A stretch of 64,000 nucleotides of DNA from Hortaea werneckii. Lineage: Eukaryota; Ascomycota; Dothideomycetes; Mycosphaerellales; Teratosphaeriaceae. Positions 23,068-35,261 of this stretch are shown here, one piece after another. The notes under the pieces were generated by a model. The model worked only from the letters and a program-made list of their open reading frames with translations. It did not search any database and was not told the DNA's origin. Both the position numbers and the translations under genes were made by a program. Position 1 is the first letter of the stretch. Every line of letters starts with the position of its first letter. Location of the stretch: NCBI GenBank assembly GCA_037044905.1, contig JBAOKB010000024.1, positions 248,001-312,000 of the forward strand, in the 5' to 3' direction.

Positions 23068-25295
23068 TCATAGGGGCTTTTCCGCTTTGGCATTGTCGGA
23101 AGATGATCGCTTCTCATCTCCACTTCCACTCTCGCTTCTCTCGATAGCCTCTGCATCGAGTAATCCCTTCGGTGACATTAGGAGCATACTCGCACACCAT
23201 CATCACGTCGGTCTACGGGCACGAACACGTCAAAGAAGCGCGGCGCGATCACAGATACTACCATTGCCACCAGGCAAATATGGGCCAGGATAAAGCCGAA
23301 GATGTAGACCGGATCGTCCAAGCCCCAGAACTCTGGATAACGAAGCTGTAAACGATGAAGAGGATCGGTGATGAGATGTATCTGTGAGAGAAGCAGAGAA
23401 GTCAGTCGATTGGTCATACTAGTGGTGTAGTTGATGTGTTGGCCAAATTGCTTACCTCAGCAACGGACCCCACAACGCGGGGATGTTCCAGTTTCTTGCC
23501 GGCTGCGACGATCACGTTCAGGTCACGACGCAATTGGTTACCCTGGAACAACGTCAGCTCCATATTATCATGACGGGAAATATTGGAAGCGAACTCACAG
23601 AAGTAAAATGCCAGGAACCAGAACCGCTTGAAGAAAGCGTTCCTGTTGAAGAGACCTGGCGCCTCGGCATCGGGGGTCTTTGCGATGAGCAGAGCAGCGC
23701 CCGTGAAAACGACGAAGCAACCGAATCCAGCGCCTGCACCCGCAGGAGCCGATACGCCGTGACCAACTGCAACTCCGAGGATCTGGCCACCGAAATAACC
23801 AGCGTTCCACAGGAAGTATGCTGGTTTGCCGGTCTGTCCGAGAATATCCGTGTACCGGTATACTGTTGTGGATAATGACATTTCAGCCCATACGACGAAC
23901 ACCAGAGCAAGGTTGTTGATCCAGCGGTCAACGCCATCAAGAAGATAGTAGCCGAACCGGGTGCAATACATCAGGGAGATGAGGAAGGCGGAGACCACCA
24001 GGCCGGTTGAAATCCATGGCTTTGAGACTTTGTGGCCAACGCGATCCATGATACCAGTAGCAATGACGTCGAGCATAGGATAGGTACTGCTAATGCCGAG
24101 CAGCATGAGGGTGAGGAAGAATAGCACAGCCCAGAAGTTTGCGCCAGGCATCTCGACCAAGGGCCGCTGGATACGTCAAAAATCCGATCTCGAAGCTACC
24201 CAGTCTCTCCGTGTTAGATGGGTTGATGTCGAGGTAGCCAACCACACCAAAAACAGCGAAAGCAGCCACTGTCTCGAAGAAGCAGTTGGAGCAGACTAGA
24301 ATGATGGCATCCTGCACTGCATTTGCATATTTGGCGTTGAAGGAAGCATAGGCAATGTAGTATCCAAAGCCAACTCCAGTCGAGAAGAAAACTTGACCAC
24401 AAGCAGTCTGCCAAATGTCTGGGTTCTCAACTGCTCACCGTTCCAAGTTGCAAAATAAAGCTTGATGCCTCTGCCTGCATTTTCCAGAGACGTGCAACGT
24501 CCAATCAAAATGATGGTGAAGATGATTGGAAGTCCCATGGTGAAATAGACAGCGCGGCCAGTGGTGCTGACACCGCCGTACATGCAGAGCCAAACACAGA
24601 ACCAAGTAAAGGCGGACCAACCGACGGTTTCGCCAATCAGACTAAGATCTGGATAGGAGGCGAACCTTTGGACGGTCCCATTTTCGATGATCCAGGGATT
24701 GGATCTACTTGTCTGAGCACCTGCTGGTAGTAGAACTCTTCAGTTCGACCTTCCCAAGGCAAAGGGCTTGTGAATGAATGGCGGAAATAGATCATAATCC
24801 AGACGAGGATGCTATGCAAAATCAGTATCTCACAAAGAACGCAGGGCGTTATCTCCATGACTTACATTGCCTGCGCATCAGTTAGTAAATTGCTCAGATG
24901 AAAACGGAGAGGCATTTGAGACTTACGAAGTAGACAACGACCACGCTACTGACAAATATTGAGGCAAGGCCAGTGCCTCTTGTCCTCCTGTTCACATTGT
25001 TAAAGGCGACAACCGTGCCACCTCGGTACGCTTGCCCAATCGAAACCTCCAGTATCAGACCAGGGATAGCCAAAAGAAAGATAGCGATCAGGTAAGGAAT
25101 GAACCATTGTAACCCGATGTTGTTGAAGACCTGGGAAGGATACCGAATGATGTTGCCTTGACCTACAGCTCCGCCCACCGAAGCAAGCAGGAATGCGGTT
25201 CGAGAGGGCCATTGATCGCGCCCATCTTCGGATTTCTTCGCTTTGTTACTCGTGAAGAACGAGCCGGCCTTCTTGAGCCAATTGGTGATGGCCAT
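23068..25295 (-). CDS. SLC6-type sodium:neurotransmitter symporter family protein, many apparent frameshifts
   Basis: The start MAITNWLKKAGSFF leads to RDQWPSRTAFLLASVGGAVG-GN with the unwound TM1 motif of the family. Exon 1 is 24927-25295; a 5-nt exon at 24866-24870 is needed to keep frame into ILVWIMIYFRHSF at 24811. Later parts show NAGRGIKLYFATWNGEQL, GYYIAYASFN, NCFFETVAAFAVFG and FGGQILGVAVGHGVSAP. Further introns lie at 23543-23598 and 23382-23455. Frame changes occur near 24708, 24398, 24152, 23331, 23200 and 23150; sequence between them remains well conserved, and the acidic/Ser tail ends at 23068. Fungal members are poorly characterised and may carry amino acids or GABA. It ends tail-to-tail with the MFS gene. 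Confidence 0.8.
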
Positions 25296-27060
25296 CTTTG
25301 GCTCGGCGGCGTTTTAATTGAAAGATCGTTATATCGTTTGCGACTTTGACATGCGGCCAATAGCGTATGCAACGGATGCTTGAGAGCTGAGACAGAGAAT
25401 GGAGGTATGATGGGATAGCCAAGGAATTACAATCGTGGGAGGGGGGCATACGACACGCTTTTGTTGCTGCCACCCATGTCGCTGATGCAGCCAAGATACC
25501 AAGATAGCCTAGAGGAATTAGACTGCGCAAGTGGACGTGAGCCAAGAGCCACAGTGCCTGATAATTGGGAAGGGTCCCACGGAGGAGATGGGGTTTTAGC
25601 AGCAACCAACTGGGAACATGAGGGGTCGCGTGCGTTTATCTAACAAGGAGATAGGCATATCGGGGGCCTATTTCATGACTGTAGATCGCCATTGTCCCAA
25701 GAAAGGCAGAGATGGGTTGGCGAGGAATGTGTGGCGATGCGGCCTGGGCGTCCGAGGAAGGATTGTTGGCAGACGACATACGGGATGAAGGCAGTAGTGA
25801 TAATGCTCGAGGAGCAAATGAAAGGGCACGATGGGACGCAAGCATGACGTTCACATGTAAGGATGGTTCAGTCCGCGGGTGGTGTTCGCAATTTGGGCCA
25901 TCGAAGGCACGTGAGAGAGGGACTGAGTGGACGGTCGCAGCGGCTGCGAGTCTGCTTGGCAACGTCGGATCCAGGCCGTCCGAGCCAAGCCTACCGGCCA
26001 CTCCGATGTACTGCTTCTATGTAACACTCGCATCAGCACATCATTCTTGTGGGCGGTCAAATGGTATTTCTTTTGGCTAAACGCAAATGTCCGTCAATCG
26101 AGACCGTGGTCGCTATTGCGAGATACGTTGGTATCGGCGCAAACTGCTGTTTTCTATGCCTCAGCCATGTTTCCTTTACCCTAGCACGACGTACATAGTA
26201 GGGTTAGTGTTTGGGTAGATTGGCTTTACCTCGCCAATGAGTAGGTAGCCTAACGCTGAAGCGACTCGAAAGATCAACTTCATCCGACACCTGGCGTCCA
26301 AATGGTGTGAAAAGTCACATTTTTTGGCTCGTCGTCCTCAATGATAAGAATAAGGGGGATGGAACATGTCATGTATCTCGCCCCATCGTTCTCCATGGAA
26401 GGCCTGTTCGGCGTGCTACTGTAGCGCCTGCTGGCCCGTTCAGCAAATTCGAATGCAATGGTTGCAATGCTAGCCCCCAAATTGATGGGAAAAATCATTC
26501 GCTATGTGACCAAATCCTCCCATGTGATTTTTCCGTCCCGAAATTGACCTCGCCAGGGTGAGTTCCTAGGGCTCAAGATGGTTTGGGGATGGATGAAGTA
26601 CAGCACCAAGAATACCCAGGTCGCGTGGAAAGCACGAGCTTGCAAGCCAGATTTCCAACTTCATCTCCGTAGTGCACATATTAGCACAGATCGACTGACC
26701 TAAGACATGCTTTTGTATCGTTCCATGATATAACAATCTCTATGCGAAATGGCAGGGAACCAAAGCCCTACAAGATGGGAAAGACGTGAGGGAAGGAGAT
26801 AGCATGTATCATCCCCACCTTACACTAGCAGTTCACACCACTTACGTGGAACTCAGCACACCGTGTTTCAACAATTAAGACTGAGTCTGAGAAATTTCCG
26901 ATTCACAACCAATATAGAGTGATCTAAAGATAGATGCCCGCCACTCGTGCTCCGTAAAAGAATTGTGCCTTCGTTATTTCGTAGTCGCCATCAAGCGCTT
27001 AATCGGATCTAGGAGATCTATCCCAAAATCTCTATAGCCTCGTTCTCCGCTGAACAGCCT
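25296..27060. other. 1.8-kb intergenic region, no gene seen
   Basis: No frame in this region resembles a known protein and none has convincing splice structure. It contains the upstream region of the SLC6 gene and the 3' region of qutR. Confidence 0.5.
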
Positions 27061-29720
27061 TCATCTCGCGCTTGGGTTGGGGTCTCGATTAGACGACGAG
27101 ATGCCGTGTTGGCTCTGCTCTTCTCGATAGCTTCTAATGACTTCATCCCGCATGAGTTTGCGAGGTGCTCTTCGGCCGGTAAAGAGCTCAAATTGAGCAA
27201 ACGCCTGCTCTGGCAAAATGTCAAACCCGTCCATGAAGATCCATCCCTTGTGGGCTTGAGCTCGCATCTGCTGGACGATGGAAGTGAGCATGGGTCTATA
27301 GGCCAACTGGGAGGTGATCAGCTATCAAATTATTCATAAAAGGTCGTTTCAGATGCCTACCTCTATCAAAACACCACCTGTCGGACTCTTAAGCCAGTTA
27401 TCCGGTATTATGAAGTTCGTGAGCGTTCCGTCCGCCGCTTGTGTCGGTATGCCAGATACGATCAGAGACGGCTGTCTGTACTCTTTCGGCCACTCTGCAT
27501 CGAACGAATCCAGAACCCGGACACGTGTCTGTTCGGTGTGACATGTGTCGAGCTCGCTGATGGCGCTAGAGGCTATGAGCTCGTTGTAATGGTTTGCGAG
27601 CACCTCTGCATTCGCTTTTGTCCTATTGCAGACGAAGATGTTGCGTACTCCGAGCGAAAGCATGGCGTATATGCTTGAACGGGCTTGCCCTCCGGCACCA
27701 CAGACAAGAGCCGTCGTTTGCGGGCGCACCGTATTGGCAGGTGACAAGCCTCTTCTGAGGCAAGCTCGGATGCCTATCCAATCTGTATTGTGGCCGTATA
27801 GAGCAAGGACTTCTCCACTTCGATTTGCTTGCCCCAGGAGTTCTTGCTCACTGGGAACAGAGTCACGCTCTGTGTATTCTCGAATCGGCACGATTGTGTT
27901 GACAGAACCGATGGCTTTTGCATGCGAACTCATACCAGCCATTAACGGTACGACCATGGTCTTGTAAGGTTGAACCACAGCAGCACCGCCAAAATGATGA
28001 TCGCGAGACAAGCGTTTAAAATCATCTAGATCGGGCGAAGAGTGTGTGCCGTAGGTGTGTGGCATGCCACAAGCTTGATATGCGGCGTTGTGCATCGCGG
28101 GAGAGAGGGAGTAGCTAACATTTGCCCCATATATGAAGAATTGCATTGGCTCGTAAACAAACGATGCAAATAAGGACGCGAAAACATCTCTCGCCCTAAG
28201 AGAAGGCCATTGCCACTCTTGTGTCCCAAGCGAATGTTGTGACCTCAGGCTTCGAACAGGAGTGAGTGTTCTGTTGAAGCACATGGAAAAACGACCAGGC
28301 TTGCCCGTATTGTAAGCAATAAGACGGGTCCGAGGATGTGTGTTTTCGCATACGCTCCGAAAGGTCTCGACGGCGAAGTTGTCTTCTTTCCTTTTGGCAG
28401 GCATTGTCACTTTTACCAAATCACACCCTATCGACACTGCGCGGCGATATTTGGAAGAACAAGTCTCGTCTTGCCAGCCTTCCGCTGGCCGCTCATCCAT
28501 CAGAGCACTGCCGATCACCCTCGTCCGGCCCTTGGCGCTCATGAGCGACTAAGCTCGTTGTCTTTCAGAGAAAGATCAATGTTACAGTATTCCGGTGCGA
28601 GACGGAGGCAATAGCTCGCCAGCTTTGCCTTGGTCCCTGCATCGTTAAATCGAGATGCTCGACTTGCGCTCCCAACAATGATTGGCAGGATTGTTGAGCG
28701 TCTCATCATTGAGAAAGCCTCGGCAGCTTTCAAGAGATCATCTTCCATGCTACCCGCGCCATTCGGAGCGCTGGCAAGGTCTGAATCGAATGCCAGATCT
28801 ACTTCGATAGCATCCACGCCAATTTGCAACTCGTCCAGGTCTACTGTGCCTGTTATGATGTCTTCGGCGTCTACGACAGCCGACAGAGTAAAATCTCGAG
28901 TATGGACTGGCACTTGTGACAACGGATACGCTGAGTGGTGCGACTGCTCCCGGTCTTGGTCGCCCACGATGTTCCGAAGCATTTTGAGAAAGTCTCTCTC
29001 CACCCGCTTCAATGTCAGGAAAAGGCCGGTGTGGAGCTTTGCTAGATCCTGGACTCCTTGATCGGAAACCTCAGCTATGCGTTCAGAGAGATTGAAGAAC
29101 TCGAAGTTGGTGCATGACCGTAGGAGAGGGCCGCTGGCCCGGAGCAGCTGCCGAACTCTGTCAAGAGACCATACTTGAAGGTGAGACTGTACACCTTTTG
29201 CATCTCGGGTCACGTGGATCACAGGATGCGCTTGAGCATATTCCCTCAACAGCTGGGCGCCATTGGCTTCAAGGTCAGAGAAACTGCACACAATCACGGA
29301 ATGTTTACTGTGTGCTTTCAAGACCTGGCTGAGAACCTTGTGGTGTTCTTGATGGTATTTAGTGGCTCCATGGAGCTTCCGAAAGGCCTGTGTGGTAACT
29401 CCGGTAGCCTCATGGAATGCTCTTTCGGATTCGATCAGCCTTCTACTGTAGGCAGTTGCCGCAAGGATCCCAAGAGAGCTTTTCCCAACACCTCGAACCC
29501 CGACAAGTACAATTGAGGCGTCTGAATCAAATGAAGCCTTGCGGGGCAACTCGGTCCAGTCCTGCAGAGGAGTTTCAAAGCCAGATCGTAGTACCGGGGT
29601 GCCGCTAAGGTTATTTGGAGGTTGCCTCAAGGGAGAAGCTTCACGAGAAGACGTTGGAGTAGGTGATGTGCGAGCCAGCCCTTCATAAGAACGCTTGACG
29701 CCAGCATGCGTCGCTGCCAT
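27061..29720 (-). CDS. qutR: Quinate pathway repressor (QutR / QA-1S), one apparent frameshift
   Basis: Exons 27361-29720 and 27061-27306 (54-bp intron) give about 868 aa, close to the 900-930 aa of QUTR and QA-1S. The protein resembles the last three domains of the AROM polypeptide: a shikimate-kinase-like P-loop (GVRGVGKSSLG, ~residue 75), a type I dehydroquinase-like part, and a shikimate-dehydrogenase-like part (SYSLSPAMHNAAYQ, AIGSVNTIV, GHNTDWIG, CGAGGQARSS). The catalytic lysine context is altered (QPYKT). In the family this protein senses pathway metabolites and blocks the activator QutA. A single missing C near 28541 breaks the frame between LKDNELSR and AKGRTRVIG. It is divergent from qutA, the arrangement also known in Neurospora. 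Confidence 0.88.
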
Positions 29721-30242
29721 GGCGCCTCGGAATGCCTCTCGTCAAAACGGCTCCGTTCCTCGCAATGTCGTGTAGAGTTCACTAGAGTTACAATGTCCAT
29801 CGCAAGGAGCTGCCACCAGAACTCGCGGCTGTGGCGGATGTAAGTTTTGCCGCCACAGACGGAGCCGCGTGATTGGATGGTGAGTTCTTCCTTTGCCGTG
29901 GTACCATCAGAGGCAAGACATGGGGGTTTCAATCTCAAGGAAGCCGTCTTTATGCCGTCTCGGGCATGCCTGGTTATCCCGAATCTATTGAGTTTGGTTG
30001 GTGGATCCTCCTTATTGTACGCTATCTTTTGGACGTAAATGCACTGTCGCAGGACAAATTTGTCACATGACCTGTGGAGTCCGTGCGCTCCGCCACTCAC
30101 CCGCTCACCCACTCAGCCCTCCGGCGCCTCTCAAGCCCATGCTCCCAGTGGATTACCACGCCCAGGATTTGCGGAACTCCTACAGAGTCGATCATGGCGT
30201 GAAGAATGCATGCATGTCTTGGCTGGCGTGAGATACACCATC
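29721..30242. promoter_or_regulatory. Divergent qutR-qutA promoter region
   Basis: A 522-bp region shared by the repressor and activator genes, so both promoters lie here. I looked for the palindromic QA-1F/QutA consensus (GGRTAARYRYTTATCC) and found no convincing match. Confidence 0.55.
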
Positions 30243-32269
30243 ATGCCGGAAGACAACGGAGATGTCAAGCCCAATCCTGCACGAAGTGGATCTAAACGAG
30301 CTTCAAAATCAGACCTCTCGTCTGAAGACAGACAACAGGCTCCAAAACGTTCACGGGTCTCTCGAGCCTGTGACCAATGTCGCGCCAGTCGTGAGAAATG
30401 CGACGGCCAACAGCCTATATGTCAAACTTGCATCTCACAAAGCCGCAAGTGTTCTTATGACGAGCAGCCAAAAAAGCGAGGGATTCAACCCAACTACATT
30501 CGCACATTGGAGTTAACTCTTTCGTGGTTGTCCAAAACGTTCCCGGACAGCGAGAAGGCACTAGCCGCCGCTCTAGGAGATCCAGAGAATGTAACGAGAC
30601 ACTTAATAGCTGGGAAAGACTCCCGTGCTGAAGCCCTACATCAAAGATGGCGTAACAGCGTCATCTGCAGGCAAATCGACCAAATGCTATCCGGAGGGCC
30701 TATCGATCACCCGGAAGATGTTCACGCGGCCGAGCAGACGTTGCAGTCTCCCCACTGTCCGCCCCTGTCGAGCAGCATCACGGACAGACGAACCAAAGCC
30801 ATCACGAAATTGACTTCGCCAATGAGATTCAGAATGCCAATCAGCCGGGTGCTAGTCGTGAACAGGTCAGCCAGTCTGTTCACGAGCCTCATTTGACTGA
30901 TGTTACATCTGCATTCACAATCAATCAGCTTGCCGGAGAACGCCTGCCTTTGCCAGAGAACGCATGGACATTGGTTGAATACTATTTCGCTTTCATTCAT
31001 GCATGGCTACCCGTGACAGACCGGCAGGCAGCTCTGAAATTAATGTATACCTACCCCACGCAAGGTGTGCTACGGGCCAATGCCACGACCGGCGAATATG
31101 CAGAGTTGTGGAGTATTCTGGCCTTGGGCTCTGCAATTTTACCTCAATCCGCCGAAAGCTCTGGAACCGAACAGCTTTGCACTGTCGCACGTAGTCTAAT
31201 ACCGTCAGAAGGTAGCTCTTTTGAGCTCGGTCATCTCAAGTCATTGGTCCTGCTGTCAGTCTGCGAAATTACAAGGCAGCACTGGTTACCCGCCTGGATC
31301 TTTATTGGTTCTGCGGTTAGAGTACTTCTGGCGTTGAGATGTGGCCATGCATGGGCGCCTGCAGGGTTGAGATCACAATTTGGGACAACAGAGAGTGACA
31401 AAGCTGCAGATGAACGACTAAAGCGGATAGGGCTGGCAGCGTATGTCATCGAGGATGCCATGGCAGCACATTTTGGAGCGCCAACACACTTGCAACCAGA
31501 GCTTGTGAACTCACTTGGAAATATTGACGAGGACGGACTTGAAGAATGGTCGCCATGGTTCGATCCTCTGAGCAAGGCGAGGGAGGGAGATGCAAAAACT
31601 CCAGCCAGGTCTTACAGTACACTGAATCAACTAGTCCGTCTCGCTTTAAGTAGCGACAGCGCATCACCGACGGGCCTTGGTCAGGTCTCATCTAGCGCTG
31701 TACTCACCATAATTCTGAGATTGCTGCAGAACGCAATGCAAACAGAGAAGAGAGCTCATCCAGCGACCATTGTGTCGCAGTGCGAATCGTCTGTGCCGGA
31801 CAATATTGGAGTCGCTGCACCACCGCAAGCTGCCTCCAACGATTTTGCCATTGATAAGGCTCTGTTGCACCAAGATCAGCAAGGGTATGGGCAACAGCAA
31901 CTAGGGTACATGAGCGTTCCTGAAACTGCGGAGAGCGCATTCTCTGGCAGTCCTGCTATGATCGGCACTGGGAGCGGTCGGGCACCACAGAACGACAGCG
32001 GAGAACCGTGGTTACCTGGATATGTGGCAAGGCCTAACCAGCTGCCGGAAATTGAAAAGCCGACCACAGCAGGTGCTGATATCTTCGAAGAGCTTGCCAT
32101 GCTGGAACGGACTGATTCCCGGTCGAATCCCCAATTCATGCAAAATCTTGGCTTTGCGCCGGATATTGACCTAGCTGAGTTTTTCGGTGCTGATTATCAG
32201 CCATCAGACCCCATGCTGGCATACATGCAACCGTCAATGTTTGATCCATCAGCACCGGAAAATGGCTGA
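30243..32269 (+). CDS. qutA: Quinate pathway transcriptional activator (QutA / QA-1F), Zn2Cys6, one apparent frameshift
   Basis: About 675 aa from the ATG at 30243. Residues 43-70 form a perfect C-x2-C-x6-C-x6-C-x2-C-x6-C zinc cluster (CDQCRASREKC to C70), followed by PKKRGIQPNYIRTLELTLSW, a stretch strongly typical of QutA/QA-1F. The middle has the fungal transcription factor region (LPENAWTLVEYYFAFIHAWL, WLPAWIFIGSAVRVLLALR). The acidic, Gln-containing C-terminus is a likely activation domain. Between about 30720 and 30770 one base must be restored so that GGPIDHPED runs on into EQHHGQTNQSHHEIDFANE. It is shorter than QUTA (825 aa), mostly in the C-terminal half. It activates the qut genes when quinate is present; QutR opposes it. 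Confidence 0.88.
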
Positions 32270-32896
32270 AGCTGAAAGGTTCAGTCGATGGACTAATCAT
32301 CCGAAACGCTGAAGTGGCACCTCAAGGACAGTACATACGTCTTACCTGTCAAGGCAGTGCACGTCTTGGAAAAGACGAATTCTGCGCAACCCAGCGTCGC
32401 CGCTCGGTGGCTCACGAACTGAAGAGCGGCCACTGACGGTGTTCCGCAAAGCGCCGGCCTTTTCAGAAAGGTCACCGCACAGAACATCTTAAGAGCACCT
32501 GATAGACCCCTTGGATCCACTTAGCGGATCACTTGGTGCTTTTTTTACGCACCCATGGGCATTCAACAACCCAGAAGTCTGGTGGAGATATTCACGGAAG
32601 AGTCTGATGGGGAGTCCGGTCTCCTTCCGCTATCCCGGTGCAGTTTATCATCTCGACATACTGAGGCACCGCGCAGGACTATTCGTTTTCTCCACTAAGG
32701 ACACGTGTCAGGCTGCTGCACAATTTTGTCAGATCCATTCGACAGCCTGAGCAGATGGACGAGGACCGCGCATTCCGATTCAGTTGGCAAAAGGGTATTA
32801 TTGTTATTATGAATGGTCAAACGACGCTATATGAAACTGCGCTTCTATGTAAACTTAGGGTATCACTTCTTAATCAAGGACCAACGCAAGCCAGCT
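32270..32896. other. Convergent intergenic region, no gene seen
   Basis: It lies between the 3' ends of qutA and qutC. Short open frames occur but none is recognisable. Confidence 0.45.
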
Positions 32897-33970
32897 TCAC
32901 AGCTGCGCACGAACCTGATCTTGCAAAAAGGGTTCTGGAACTCGAGTTTTCTGTAGCTGAACAGGCTCGCTCAGATTGAAATCCATGACAATCTTTTTCC
33001 ATGACTCTGCCGCTCTCCGTGCGTGCTCTACAGGGACACTTGGGTCTGGCTGAACCAGACTCCGGCTGAAAAGCTCGGCGCTTACCCATCCCTCAAATCT
33101 GAGGTCCACTAACAAGGCGTGAAGGATGGCCTTCACAGGTAAATATGCGCCACGGTCCTCTTCGCCGTAGAAAAGCCGGCAATTCCTTGACCAGCTCATT
33201 CGCGCCGGCTGAGCGGGATCGTAGTACTTGTGGCCTGGTTGCAGGGGCTCGTCGAGATATTCAGCATCGACGACTTGCAGGAACTTAATCTTCTTGACGT
33301 CCACTGTCTCGACTAATCGTTGCAGCGATGCGGCCATGTCCGCCGCAGCGTTCGGAGTCCGACGAGAAGGGGCTGCTGGGTCCGCGTACACTCTTCCGGC
33401 CATATTGAAGGTGTCGAAGCAGATTCCAAAGTTTGGCCGATCAACTTTCTGCACAATCTCCCAGCTTCGTTCCCATACGTCGCAGTAGGTACCCCAGCAT
33501 AGACTCTCATATGCAAATTGCACGCCGTACGGAGCTCCTAGATCTGCCACTTCTCGCAGATCACTAACGATGAGGTCAAGGTCGCCACTCATTTCGTCTT
33601 CGCCGAGCGAAGTGCTGGGGATGGCGATGAGATTCGTGCCCAGTATTGAAGCGAGCACCATCCAGAGTCTCATTTCGTCGATTTTCTGCTCGTGCCGACG
33701 GCGGTCACGCAAGCCTTCGTAGTGTTGAAAGGGTTGTAAACAGACCACGACTATCCCACGTTCTTCGCACAGGGCCCGGATGATGTTGGCCGCCGCCAGC
33801 AAGTTGTGAGGCACCACGCCCCCAGGAAAGCTCTTGGCGACATACTCCAGGTCTTCGTAAAATAATTCGATGTCTAGGCCATTTCTTGCTGCTTGGTCCA
33901 GTTTCTCAGGCATGTCATGAACCCATGCTCGGCCAAGTGAATGAGAGGATATGGCTGGTCGGCACGGCAT
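32897..33970 (-). CDS. qutC: 3-Dehydroshikimate dehydratase (QutC / QA-4)
   Basis: An intronless, undamaged protein of about 357 aa from MPCRPAISSHSLGRAWVHD. It belongs to the xylose isomerase-like TIM-barrel group: GLDIELFYEDLEYVA, the strand with the acidic metal ligand in QFAYESLCWGTYCDVWE, NFGICFDTFNMAGRVYADPA, and FLQVVDAEYLDEPL. The enzyme converts 3-dehydroshikimate to protocatechuate in the cytosol, the step that commits quinate carbon to catabolism. The ATG at 33970 matches the usual family N-terminus; an upstream in-frame stretch lacks an ATG. The length is like QUTC (about 348 aa). Confidence 0.9.
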   Translation of the reverse strand: MPCRPAISSHSLGRAWVHDMPEKLDQAARNGLDIELFYEDLEYVAKSFPGGVVPHNLLAAANIIRALCEERGIVVVCLQPFQHYEGLRDRRRHEQKIDEMRLWMVLASILGTNLIAIPSTSLGEDEMSGDLDLIVSDLREVADLGAPYGVQFAYESLCWGTYCDVWERSWEIVQKVDRPNFGICFDTFNMAGRVYADPAAPSRRTPNAAADMAASLQRLVETVDVKKIKFLQVVDAEYLDEPLQPGHKYYDPAQPARMSWSRNCRLFYGEEDRGAYLPVKAILHALLVDLRFEGWVSAELFSRSLVQPDPSVPVEHARRAAESWKKIVMDFNLSEPVQLQKTRVPEPFLQDQVRAQL

Positions 33971-35261
33971 TATGCGTTTGATGCTCGTCAGTTGAACGAG
34001 CAAGTGTCTGGTGTGTGTGTGTGTTCAGTTGCCTTTGGGATGATGGTTTAGGACAACAACAATGGTGTACGGAAAGAAGGACGGGAGGAAAGTAGTGTAA
34101 CGGCGATGCTATGGCAAGGCAAAAGTACAAGCCTCTATGCTTCTATGTATACATTGTCTCATGTCACACGGGACCCACCCCTGATACTAGCAGTGATAAA
34201 GTGATAAGAGAACAAACAGAGCACAGGCGGCCCCCCTGTTGAGAACGAGAACGCCCGGACGTGGAAAAAGTCGATGCATTGGAAGGAGGATGAAAAGAGT
34301 TCAACCGCTTCGGTGACATTTCTGGGGTCTCAATCACCGAGGCGATGGTCTGTGCATGGGGCGTTAACTCTGTTCCGCCCAATTAATGTGACTTGGCAAC
34401 TCGTACTGTTGCTATTCCGGTCCTTTCCTGCGTGGGGGATAATCCTTTTGTCGTGGTCGCAAGTTCGAAGCGACCTCACACAGCCGCCTCATCATCATGT
34501 CGTAACGCTCTGAAGAAAGTCATTCCACGCTGGTCCTTGCAAGGGTTCTGCGTTAAAGCCTGTTTGTTTTGGCTGCCATACAGCCTGCATGCCCGCATGC
34601 ATCCCTGTGCGTTGTCCTGAAACAGTCCAGTAGTTGTGTTTGACCGTTTCGAGGGCCACACGATGATATGTAGACCTTGGAGCCAACAAAGTCAGGCACC
34701 ATACTCGACGAATTAAATTCTCAGCGTCCAATACTACCAGAGTGACAATTCCACTGCAAGCATAGCTGAATATTGTGCCATCCATCTATAGGGTATGTAG
34801 GAAGCAATTTAAGGGAGAGAAAGAGGGCGTGCGCGTCAAAAGGCAAACAAAAGGGGCAATAGAAGGAATCCGCGGAAACACAATTAGCGAGCCGCGCCGA
34901 ATCATTTCATTTGACTTGACAACATTCGAAGAAGGTTTGAAGGGTGTGTAGTAGCTGGAGGGAGTGTATACCACCATACTGATGGAAACGAGGTGTGCGC
35001 TCAATCAAGCGTCTAGTTAGTAGGTGGATAAAACATGAGGCTCGGTTGTTACAAACGCCGAAAGTTGAATCCTATGGAGTGACGGCCTGGACGTATTGAC
35101 ACCGTATTCCACAAGGGTTGTCGTTCTCTGTTCACAGTCATCTGCGCTCTAGACTACAAGTACCAAGGTGATAGGTCAACTCTACCCAGGACACTCGCTT
35201 TTCTTCTATCCTGACCCATTTGCTGTGCAGCTACGGACCTCGACCATCAGCACAAGATACA
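33971..35261. promoter_or_regulatory. Divergent region between qutC and the Gfo/Idh/MocA gene
   Basis: A 1.3-kb region from which both genes are transcribed outwards. It contains a GT microsatellite near 34013-34024 and a single GGATAA half-site near 35026, which could be part of a pathway-activator site but is not convincing alone. No coding feature seen. Confidence 0.45.

Noticed and set aside
27061..29720. qutR as a real multifunctional shikimate-pathway enzyme (AROM piece)
   Set aside because: It lacks the N-terminal AROM domains, has altered catalytic contexts, and lies divergent from the activator gene as expected for the repressor.
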